From: Chromatiales bacterium
GTDB taxonomy: Bacteria > Pseudomonadota > Gammaproteobacteria > SZUA-152
Assembly: GCA_026999335.1 (NCBI GenBank)
Contig: JALTPW010000157.1
Location: 1-5,537 of the forward strand
DNA: 5,537 bases
Direction: 5' to 3'
Shown here: positions 1 through 5,426 of the stretch, piece by piece
Layout: each line of letters starts with the position of its first letter
How positions within the stretch are numbered: the stretch's first letter is position 1
Program-made: the position numbers and the translations under genes
Notes under the pieces: model-generated
Databases searched by the model: none
What the model was told of the DNA's origin: nothing
Seen by the model: only the letters and a program-made list of their open reading frames with translations

Positions 1-1198
1 AATCCGCCAGACCACGAAAAAACAGGGTCATGTCCACTTCTGCCGTATGTAGCAGATGTTGCAGGTCGGCCATCAGTTTTACATCACTGTCGCGGCATTC
101 GCCGAGGCCCAGCTTGGCGGCGATGTTACGGCGGTCGGCGGCGGTGTAGGTGTCGATGTAGTGTTCCAGGCCGGCATGCAGTGGCTCGGGATTGTCAAAC
201 AGCGGCGACAGGGCGCGTGCCAGTTGGCTCAGATTCCAGTAGGCGATCTCGGCCTGACGGCCGAAGGCGTAGCGGCGACCCCGGGCATCGGTGGTGTTGG
301 GGGTCCAGTCGGGGTCGTAGTTGTCGACCCAGCCGTAGGGGCCGTAGTCGATGGTGAGACCGAGGATGGACATGTTGTCGGTGTTCATCACGCCATGCAC
401 GAAGCCCACTCGCATCCAGTGTGCAATCATTTTTGCGCTGCGTTCGCAGACCTCGGCGAACCACGCCGCGCGCAGGGCCTCTCCCCGGTGGCCGCTGTCG
501 GCCAGGGCGGGAAAGTCACGGCGGAGGGTGAAGTCCACCAGCTGTTCCAGTAGTGGCAGGTCACCACGCGCAGCGGGCAATTCAAAATTGCCGAAGCGAA
601 GAAAGGAGGGTGCGACACGGCACACTACGGCCCCCGGTTCGCCGCAGGGATTGCCGTCGTAGAGCATGTCACGCACCACCGTCTCACCCGTGGTGATCAG
701 GCTGAGGGCGCGGGTGGTGGGTATGCCGAGGTGGTGCATGGCTTCGCTGCAGAGAAATTCGCGCAGCGAGGAACGCAATACGGCGCGGCCGTCGGCGGAG
801 CGGGAATAGGGTGTGGGGCCGGCGCCCTTGAGCTGTAGCTCCCAGCGTTCACCGGCGGCATTGATGGTCTCGCCGAGGCTGATGGCGCGGCCGTCACCCA
901 ACTGGCCGGCCCAGTGGCCGAACTGGTGGCCGCCATAGTTGGCGGCGAAGGGTTGCATGCCTTCGATGGGCAGGTTGCCGGCAAATACCTGCGCAAAATC
1001 CGTCGTGTCGATATTTTTTGGCGCAATGCCAAGCAGGGCAGCGACCTCCGCAGAATGGGCCACCAGCCGTGGCGCGGCCACCGGTGTCGGCTTGACGCGA
1101 GAAAATAGCGCGTAGCGTACCTGACGCTGGCGTGGGCCGGTTTCGGGGTCGCCGGGCAGCTCGCGGATGAAGCTGTTGTCGAAGCGGAGACTATGCAC
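1..1198 (-). CDS. selO: SelO/YdiU protein adenylyltransferase, C-terminus cut by window edge
   Basis: SelO is a pseudokinase-fold enzyme that transfers AMP from ATP to Ser, Thr or Tyr of target proteins and is linked to redox homeostasis. The minus strand reads through 399 codons to the left edge. Family landmarks, in order: FDNSFIRELPGDP (6-18), the YGGHQFGHWAGQLGDGR block (88-104), LQLKGAGPTPYSR with the ATP-site Lys124, the Glu147 helix, VAPSFLRFG (195-203), and GFVHGVMNTDNMS followed by IDYGPYGWVD. In the last pair Asp274, Asn275 and Asp284 fit the family's catalytic Asp plus metal-binding Asn/Asp spacing. The enzyme therefore looks active. Members are usually about 480-500 residues, so roughly 80-100 are missing, including any C-terminal Cys/Sec motif. 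The start is GTG at 1198: no in-frame ATG lies between it and the upstream stop at 1253-1255, and the residue pattern begins right after it. No strong Shine-Dalgarno is seen. It lies 54 bases after the iron-sulfur carrier gene, probably in the same transcript. Confidence 0.95.
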   Translation of the reverse strand, partial: MHSLRFDNSFIRELPGDPETGPRQRQVRYALFSRVKPTPVAAPRLVAHSAEVAALLGIAPKNIDTTDFAQVFAGNLPIEGMQPFAANYGGHQFGHWAGQLGDGRAISLGETINAAGERWELQLKGAGPTPYSRSADGRAVLRSSLREFLCSEAMHHLGIPTTRALSLITTGETVVRDMLYDGNPCGEPGAVVCRVAPSFLRFGNFELPAARGDLPLLEQLVDFTLRRDFPALADSGHRGEALRAAWFAEVCERSAKMIAHWMRVGFVHGVMNTDNMSILGLTIDYGPYGWVDNYDPDWTPNTTDARGRRYAFGRQAEIAYWNLSQLARALSPLFDNPEPLHAGLEHYIDTYTAADRRNIAAKLGLGECRDSDVKLMADLQHLLHTAEVDMTLFFRGLAD

Positions 1199-1252
1199 GG
1201 TTACAGGCTGCCGGCGTGTTTTGCCGCAGGCAGGTGTTTTTTGGTTGCCGGC

Positions 1253-1621
1253 TCAGCCTGCTGAACCACAACCGCCACAGGCGCCGGAACCGCCGGTGGC
1301 GGCGAAGGCGTTGCGGAACACGAAGCTGGCGCCCATGCCTTGCTGCACGAAGTCGATCTCCACACCGTTGAGGTAGCCCAGCGCCACGGCGTCGATGTAC
1401 AGGGTCAGGCCGTCTTTTTCGAGGATGGCATCGTACTCACCGGGGGCCTCGGAGAAGGTCATGCCATAGGTCATGCCGCTGCAGCCGCCGCCGGAGACGA
1501 AGATACGCACGCCGTTGATGTCTTCCTCGTTGCTGAGCAGTTCCACCAGCTTTTCGTGGGCGTCGGGCATGATGTTGATTTCATCACTGAGGGTTTTGTT
1601 GAATTCAGGTTGTGCACTCAT
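1253..1621 (-). CDS. A-type iron-sulfur cluster carrier (IscA/ErpA/HesB family), CxxC-tail variant
   Basis: A-type carriers bind a [2Fe-2S] or [4Fe-4S] cluster, usually as dimers, and hand it to cytoplasmic apo-proteins. This 122-residue protein has the family core: VRIFVSGGGCSGMTYGMTF with Cys47 (residues 38-56), LYIDAVALGYLNGVEIDFV (74-92) and the QGMGASFVFRNAFA strand. The C-terminal ligands read GACGGCGSAG, with Cys115 and Cys118. IscA, SufA and ErpA of E. coli end in Cys-Gly-Cys, 64 residues after the first Cys. Here the gap is 68 and the pair is C-G-G-C, after a Gly-rich TGGSG insertion. I recall similar tails in other proteobacterial members, so this may be a subfamily rather than damage, and I therefore do not assign erpA, iscA or sufA. 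The ATG has GGAG 7 bases upstream. It is first in a probable two-gene unit with selO and divergent from the DUF255 gene. Confidence 0.93.
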   Translation of the reverse strand: MSAQPEFNKTLSDEINIMPDAHEKLVELLSNEEDINGVRIFVSGGGCSGMTYGMTFSEAPGEYDAILEKDGLTLYIDAVALGYLNGVEIDFVQQGMGASFVFRNAFAATGGSGACGGCGSAG

Positions 1622-1628
1622 ATCGGGA

Positions 1629-1632
1629 CTCC
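1629..1632 (-). promoter_or_regulatory. Ribosome binding site of the A-type carrier gene
   Basis: GGAG on the minus strand ends 7 bases before the ATG at 1621, an ideal spacing that supports this start. Confidence 0.75.
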
Positions 1633-1658
1633 GGTTAGACTGGCTGCGAGTGTCTCTG

Positions 1659-1667
1659 ATTCTAGCA
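1659..1667 (-). promoter_or_regulatory. Extended -10 promoter for the carrier-selO unit
   Basis: The minus strand reads TGC-TAGAAT, an extended -10 (TGN plus a 5/6 match to TATAAT). I see no good -35 hexamer at 17 bases, which is tolerable for an extended -10. Transcription would start near 1652 and give a leader of about 30 bases carrying the GGAG site. Prediction from sequence only. Confidence 0.5.
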
Positions 1668-1776
1668 TTGCCGGCGATGCATAAATACGCGTGGCTCGGC
1701 GGGTTTTATCGGTGCCGGGAACGTCCCTGTAACAAATGCGCCAGCCCGTGTTCCAATGAGGAAGTCCCCTGCACCC

Positions 1777-1780
1777 GGAG
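1777..1780 (+). promoter_or_regulatory. Ribosome binding site of the DUF255 gene
   Basis: GGAG lies 6 bases before the ATG at 1787. This fixes the start and keeps the hydrophobic N-terminus as part of the protein. I found no convincing -35/-10 pair for this gene in the 1622-1776 divergent spacer. Confidence 0.75.
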
Positions 1781-1786
1781 AACCGT

Positions 1787-3619
1787 ATGCACCCACACCC
1801 ATTGTCGTCGATTTTTCTGCTGTTGGTTCTGCTGCCTCTGGCGGTAACCGGCAATACCCTGCGTGACAGTGATTCCCCCTATCTCGCCATGCACGGCGAT
1901 GATCCGGTGGACTGGCAGCCGTGGTCCGCCGAGGTGCTGGCGCAGGCGAAGCGGGAAAACAAGCTACTGTTCGTCTCCATCGGCTATTTTGCCTGCCACT
2001 GGTGCCACGTCATGCAGCGCGAAACCTATCGCGATGAGGCCGTGGCGCGCTATCTCAATGAGCACTTCATTTCTATCAAGGTCGACCGCGAGCTGAATCT
2101 GGCGCTGGATGCCTACCTGATCGAATTCGTTACCCGCACTCGCGGTTCGGCGGGCTGGCCGTTGAATGTTTTTCTGACCCCCGACGGCCATCCGCTGGTT
2201 GGCATGACCTACCTGCCCACAGCCCGCTTCGAAAGCCTGTTGAGGGAGCTGCAGGATCAGTGGCTGGAAGCGCCGGACTATTTTAGACAGGTGGCGGCGA
2301 AGGCGGCGGAGGCCATGAAGGGCACTCCCCTCACGCCGGCACCCGCGCTGAAGGTTGTGGATGTGCAGCGTTATGAGGAGATCCTGGTGAGTCAGGCGCT
2401 GGCGCTCGGCGATGACATGTCCGGTGGTTTCGGTGAGCAGACCAAGTTCCCTCTGGCGCCCCATCTGCGTAGCCTGCTGGCCGCCTGGCAACACAGGCCC
2501 GATGCCGCCCTGAAGGAGTTTCTTACCCTCACCCTCGACCGCATGGCCCTGGGAGGGTTGCGTGACCCGTTGGGTGGTGGTTTCTTCCGCTACACCGTCG
2601 ACCCCGGCTGGTATACACCGCATTTCGAAAAAATGCTCTACGGCAATGCCCAACTGGCTGTGCTGTATCTGCGTGCCGCACAGGTCTTTGATCGTCCGGA
2701 TTACGCAGCCGTGGCGCGCGATACTCTGGACTTCATGCTGCGTGAAATGATGGCGCCGGCAGGTGGCATGGTGGCCAGTTTTTCCGCCGTGGATGAGGCT
2801 GGCGCGGAGGGGGGTTATTACCTGTGGGATAACGAAACCCTGCAACGGGTTTTCGACAAGCCACAGTTGGCCCTGATGCAGAAAATATGGGGTATGCAGG
2901 GGGTGCCGCCATACGATGACGGCCATTTGCCGATGATGCAGATGTCGTTTGCCGAGGCCGCAAAGGCGCTGGACATGGACGTGCGTATGGCAGAAAAACA
3001 ATTCCAATTAGCCACAGAGCGGTTGCTCGTTGAGCGCCGCAAACGCCAGTTGCCGGTGGATCACAAGATTCTGGCCGGCTGGAACGGTCTGGCGCTGACG
3101 GCATTGGTGGCGGGTGCACGGCAGTTGGGTGATGTGCGCTACCGGCAGGGTGCACAAAAATTACGCGATCATTTGCTCGAAACGCTGTGGGACGGTCAGC
3201 GTCTGTGGCGTGCGCGCGGCAAGCGCGGTGAGCTGGGGCAGGCGACGCTGGAGGATTATGCCTTTGCCGCACAGGGTTTGTTGGACTGGGCAGAGCTGAC
3301 GGACAGCAAGGCAGACCGGCAAGTGGTGCAGCGCTGGGTCGATGATGCCTGGCGGCGTTTTCATGATGGCAGCGGCTGGCGCCTGTCCGATCAGACGCTG
3401 CTGCCCAGCGGCTACGGCGTTGCCATGTTCAGCGACAGCCCGCTGCCGTCGCCGTCGGTGGTACTGATGCGCACGGCCTGGCGGCTGGCCGGGAGAGAGG
3501 ATGACAAGGCCTTGCGGGAGCGGGTGTTAAAGGCTGCGGCTAGCGACCACACAGAGCTGGAGACGGCGGCGTTTGAATATGCCGGGCAGGTTGAGTTGCT
3601 GGCGGAGATTGTACGTTAG
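1787..3619 (+). CDS. Exported DUF255/YyaL-family protein: thioredoxin-like domain plus alpha/alpha-barrel
   Basis: This 610-residue protein belongs to the family of bacterial YyaL and human SPATA20 (SSP411), whose biochemical role is not established. Residues 1-22 form a likely signal peptide (SSIFLLLVLLPLAV core, possible cleavage after VTG), though the n-region has only histidines as weakly basic residues. A thioredoxin-like domain follows: SPYLAMHGDDPVDWQPW (30-46), LFVSIGYFACHWCHVMQRE with Cys70 and Cys73, VDRE (99-102) and GWPLNVFLTPDG (123-134). The second part is glycosidase-like: GGFGEQTKFP (213-222), DPLGGGFFRYTVDPGW and HFEKMLYGNAQLA (260-291), EGGYYLW (341-347), VDHKILAGWNGLAL (424-437) and LEDYAFAAQGLLDW (488-501). 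The usual REERPDLD after the thioredoxin strand is replaced by RELNLALD. Cytoplasmic relatives run about 650-750 residues, so this one is somewhat short but looks complete, with a proper stop. It is divergent from the carrier-selO pair. The family is certain, the export likely, and the function unknown. Confidence 0.93.
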   Translation: MHPHPLSSIFLLLVLLPLAVTGNTLRDSDSPYLAMHGDDPVDWQPWSAEVLAQAKRENKLLFVSIGYFACHWCHVMQRETYRDEAVARYLNEHFISIKVDRELNLALDAYLIEFVTRTRGSAGWPLNVFLTPDGHPLVGMTYLPTARFESLLRELQDQWLEAPDYFRQVAAKAAEAMKGTPLTPAPALKVVDVQRYEEILVSQALALGDDMSGGFGEQTKFPLAPHLRSLLAAWQHRPDAALKEFLTLTLDRMALGGLRDPLGGGFFRYTVDPGWYTPHFEKMLYGNAQLAVLYLRAAQVFDRPDYAAVARDTLDFMLREMMAPAGGMVASFSAVDEAGAEGGYYLWDNETLQRVFDKPQLALMQKIWGMQGVPPYDDGHLPMMQMSFAEAAKALDMDVRMAEKQFQLATERLLVERRKRQLPVDHKILAGWNGLALTALVAGARQLGDVRYRQGAQKLRDHLLETLWDGQRLWRARGKRGELGQATLEDYAFAAQGLLDWAELTDSKADRQVVQRWVDDAWRRFHDGSGWRLSDQTLLPSGYGVAMFSDSPLPSPSVVLMRTAWRLAGREDDKALRERVLKAAASDHTELETAAFEYAGQVELLAEIVR

Positions 3620-3697
3620 TGTCGTGTCCGGTTAAAAGGTAGAACGATGGTTTCGTTGGTCTTAATCTCTTCGGGTCAAAATCCCCACAGCTCGCCG

Positions 3698-3737
3698 ACC
3701 AAAAGTAGGTTCTTTAAGAAAAGCGCCTACTTTTGGT
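3698..3737 (+). repeat. 12-bp perfect inverted repeat (hairpin)
   Basis: ACCAAAAGTAGG (3698-3709) is matched perfectly by CCTACTTTTGGT (3726-3737) across a 16-base loop. The loop itself contains the near-palindrome TTCTTTAAGAA. No T-run follows on either side, so it is not a standard intrinsic terminator. It starts 79 bases after the DUF255 stop codon and could stabilise or end that mRNA, or be the outer part of the neighbouring repeat element. Confidence 0.8.
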
Positions 3738-3748
3738 GCTGCGATTAT

Positions 3749-3878
3749 CGCCATTCCGGCCTGTTTTTAGCCGGAATCCAGAGACCGCTCTCCCTGGGAT
3801 CCGGTTTTCGCCGGAGCGAGTCGTCCAGCGTGCTTGAAATTTCCTGCACCCTGGATTCCCGCCTGCGCGGGAATGACG
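3749..3878 (+). repeat. Composite dispersed inverted-repeat element (MITE- or BIME-like)
   Basis: Two similar hairpin units face each other. The left unit is CGCCATTCC...GGAATCCAG (3749-3781), with an 8-bp stem ATTCCGGC/GCCGGAAT and a T-rich 9-base loop. The right unit is CTGGATTCC...GGAATGACG (3851-3878), with stem ATTCCCGC/GCGGGAAT and loop CTGC. The right end reversed (CGTCATTCC) matches the left end (CGCCATTCC) at 8 of 9 bases. Between them is a third small hairpin, TCCGG-TTTTCG-CCGGA (3800-3815). Elements with CGTCATTCCCGC...GGGAATCCAG arms are scattered between genes in many proteobacteria. No transposase is encoded, and copy number in this genome cannot be judged from one window. Confidence 0.7.
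3855..3874 (+). repeat. dRS3-like 20-bp unit
   Basis: The unit is ATTCCC, 8 bases, GGGAAT, which is the format of the neisserial dRS3 repeat and of similar repeats elsewhere. Here it is the better-conserved arm of the composite element; the left arm at 3753-3777 is a diverged copy with a longer loop. Confidence 0.65.
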
Positions 3879-3968
3879 GTATTCCAGGTCTCTCAAGACT
3901 CAGTCAGCACCCTTCAATACCCTGCTTTCACAGGGCGAAAGTCAAACACAGTGAGATAGCTTGTTTGT

Positions 3969-3997
3969 TAGTCTAAATGCTAGTCACTATCCTAGTC
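3969..3997 (+). repeat. Three TAGTC direct repeats at a 12-base period
   Basis: TAGTC occurs at 3969, 3981 and 3993, exactly 12 bases apart. The last two extend to CTAGTCA, and a partial TAG sits one period earlier at 3957. They lie 30-60 bases upstream of the predicted -35 box of the HipA-family gene. They could be activator sites, or chance in AT-rich DNA. Confidence 0.45.
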
Positions 3998-4026
3998 ATT
4001 CATACACTAAAAAATTCTGTAAATAG

Positions 4027-4055
4027 TTGTTAATAATAGATATATATGCTCTTAT
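4027..4055 (+). promoter_or_regulatory. Predicted sigma70 promoter of the HipA-family gene
   Basis: TTGTTA (4027-4032, 4/6 to consensus) is separated by 17 bases from TCTTAT (4050-4055, 4/6), which is preceded by TGC and so forms an extended -10. Transcription would begin near 4062, leaving a leader of about 50 bases. The extended -10 TG falls inside the left arm of the inverted repeat at 4037-4071. Confidence 0.5.
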
Positions 4056-4071
4056 TGTGCGTATATATCTA
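4037..4071 (+). promoter_or_regulatory. Operator-like inverted repeat, 13-bp arms
   Basis: TAGATATATATGC (4037-4049) pairs with GCGTATATATCTA (4059-4071) at 12 of 13 positions across a 9-base spacer; the odd pair is T4047 with G4061. It covers the predicted -10 and start site, where a bound dimer would block RNA polymerase. The N-terminal helix-turn-helix of the downstream protein is the obvious candidate binder, by inference. Confidence 0.6.
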
Positions 4072-4077
4072 TACATT

Positions 4078-4090
4078 AACTGACTCAGTT
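4078..4090 (+). promoter_or_regulatory. Small perfect dyad AACTGA-C-TCAGTT
   Basis: Two 6-bp arms surround a single central base, 7 bases downstream of the larger inverted repeat and inside the predicted leader. It differs in sequence from the larger repeat, so if it is an operator it would serve another protein or another binding mode. Confidence 0.4.
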
Positions 4091-4112
4091 GATAGTACCG
4101 AGACAAAACCGC

Positions 4113-5426
4113 ATGCCATTAAGCATTAGAGAATACTTGCAGCAAGGGCCTGCGACATCAAAAGAGATACAGGCCGCAACGGGTCTGAATCAGGTCGCCG
4201 TGTCGCGCCAGCTGAGAGGTATGGGGGATAGCGTCATCAAGCTGCCGAATGGGCGCTCACCCCGCTATGCGCTGACACGCAATGCCTTTGGTGGAGATGA
4301 CAAGTTGCCTTTGGTGATGATGGATGCACACGGAAATAGCACTTTGGTTGCGTATATACGCCCATTGGCCCATGGCGGTTTTTTTGTTGCAGCAGAAACC
4401 GGCATGCCCTCTATATTGCTGGGTAAAAATGGCGATGGCCTATACGATGATTTGCCGTATTTTCTCGATGACCTGGGCCCCCAGGGATTTCTGGGGCGAC
4501 AGATTGCAGAAGAAATGGCCTCTCAGTCTGATGATTTTCCGCCGGATCCGCGGCATTGGAACGCCAGCCACATTGGGCGTTATTTGATCTCCAATGGTGA
4601 TGACCTCCCTGGAAATTTCAAGTTCGGCCAGCAAGCACTTTGGCGCGTCCGGCGTAAGCCCGTTGTTTGTTCCGTGCAGGATTACCCGGCGCTTGCGGAC
4701 AGTGTTATGAGCGGTGTTATTCCCGGTTCATCGGCAGGTGGCGAGCAACCTAAATTCACCGCCTTCTGTGGTGACCGTTTCGCGCACGTTATCGTTAAAT
4801 TCTCCCCCAAAGGAAATCATGCCGTTGCCCGGCGCTGGCGCGATATTCTGATCACGGAGTATCACGCGACAAAAGCCATTCATACGCAGGATTTTCCAGC
4901 CGCGGAGACCCAACTGATTGAAATGGGGGGCCGGCTTTTTTTGCAATCACAGCGCTTTGACAGAAGCGGAGAGTATGGGCGAATGCCGATGCTTTCGCTT
5001 CAATCGGTCGATGCGGAATTTACCGGGCTGGATAGTGATTGGCCACGGGTGATGGTTGCGCTTGCACGGCGGGATCTGGTGAGTTGGCAGCATGTTTATG
5101 GTGCGGATTTTTTATGGGCCTTTGGCCGCCTCATTAATAATACAGATATGCATTTAGGCAACTTGAGTCTGGCAATGGAGGGAAGTGTGTTTCGGCTATT
5201 ACCGGCCTATGACATGTGTTCCATGGGTTTTGCACCGAAGAGTGGTGGAGAGGTGGCACCTTATGGCTTTATAGCGCCTGAGATCAGTGGCCCGGGTTTT
5301 TCGGAAGAAATGGTTTCGTCAATAATGAAAATGGCACACGATTTCTGGGAAAGAGTGGCAGGCGATGAACGGATTTCCGATGAATTAAGAGCATTTTTGA
5401 GTCAGGGCAATCCCGTGACTTTATGA
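4113..5426 (+). CDS. yjjJ: Standalone HipA-family Ser/Thr kinase with N-terminal winged HTH (YjjJ/HipH type)
   Basis: The 437-residue product joins a DNA-binding domain to a HipA-like kinase, as in E. coli YjjJ (HipH), classed as a HipA-family toxin without its own adjacent antitoxin. The HTH spans about residues 3-60, with TSKEIQAATGLNQVAVSRQL and a wing near KLPNGRSPRYAL. Kinase landmarks: Gly-rich loop GSSAGGEQPKF (205-215), where Ser206 aligns with the autophosphorylated Ser of HipA; Lys229 in HVIVKFSP; QRFDR (280-284); catalytic NNTDMHLGN with Asp345 and Asn350; and YDM with the metal-site Asp367. All key residues are present, so it should be active; its substrate cannot be told. I start at ATG 4113 because the HTH begins just after it. 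A TTG at 4089 would add 8 unremarkable residues. The ribosome site is weak (GAG, 10 bases away). The gene is less GC-rich than its left neighbours and stands alone, which fits separate acquisition. Confidence 0.92.
   Translation: MPLSIREYLQQGPATSKEIQAATGLNQVAVSRQLRGMGDSVIKLPNGRSPRYALTRNAFGGDDKLPLVMMDAHGNSTLVAYIRPLAHGGFFVAAETGMPSILLGKNGDGLYDDLPYFLDDLGPQGFLGRQIAEEMASQSDDFPPDPRHWNASHIGRYLISNGDDLPGNFKFGQQALWRVRRKPVVCSVQDYPALADSVMSGVIPGSSAGGEQPKFTAFCGDRFAHVIVKFSPKGNHAVARRWRDILITEYHATKAIHTQDFPAAETQLIEMGGRLFLQSQRFDRSGEYGRMPMLSLQSVDAEFTGLDSDWPRVMVALARRDLVSWQHVYGADFLWAFGRLINNTDMHLGNLSLAMEGSVFRLLPAYDMCSMGFAPKSGGEVAPYGFIAPEISGPGFSEEMVSSIMKMAHDFWERVAGDERISDELRAFLSQGNPVTL

Larger units (their letters stand above)
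3620..4112 (+). other. Gene-free stretch between the DUF255 gene and the HipA-family gene
   Basis: I find no credible gene in these 493 bases. The longer open frames on both strands translate hairpin repeats, giving LDSRLRGNDG on plus and RHSRAGGNPG on minus, typical spurious peptides of this dispersed repeat. The left half holds the hairpins listed separately. The right half, from about 3940, is AT-rich and carries the repeats and promoter of the downstream gene. No GC-rich stem with a following T-run, that is no ordinary intrinsic terminator for the DUF255 gene, is visible. Confidence 0.75.

Noticed and set aside
56..553. Plus-strand open frame of 165 codons opposite selO
   Set aside because: The opposite strand carries conserved SelO motifs throughout; the Val/Gly-rich product is a GC-driven shadow.
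1202..1252. GCCGGC-type inverted repeat in the spacer between the carrier gene and selO, considered as a terminator
   Set aside because: The stem is short (6 bp), the loop long, and no T-run follows in the direction of transcription.
1717..1727. GGGA-ACG-TCCC dyad in the divergent spacer
   Set aside because: Arms of only 4 bp are too short to support an operator call.
1964..3007. Long minus-strand open frame (347 codons) inside the DUF255 gene
   Set aside because: It is the antisense shadow of a clearly conserved gene; its low-complexity His/Gln/Arg-rich product shows no domain.
3698..3878. CRISPR array
   Set aside because: The repeats are inverted hairpins of unequal spacing, not direct repeats with regular unique spacers, and no cas genes are present.
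3714..3896. Minus-strand open frame of 60 codons
   Set aside because: It reads RHSRAGGNPG, the other spurious translation of the same dispersed repeat.
3647..3976. Plus-strand open frame of 109 codons
   Set aside because: It translates the hairpin repeats (LDSRLRGNDG), has no family resemblance and no good ribosome site; a spurious repeat-derived ORF.
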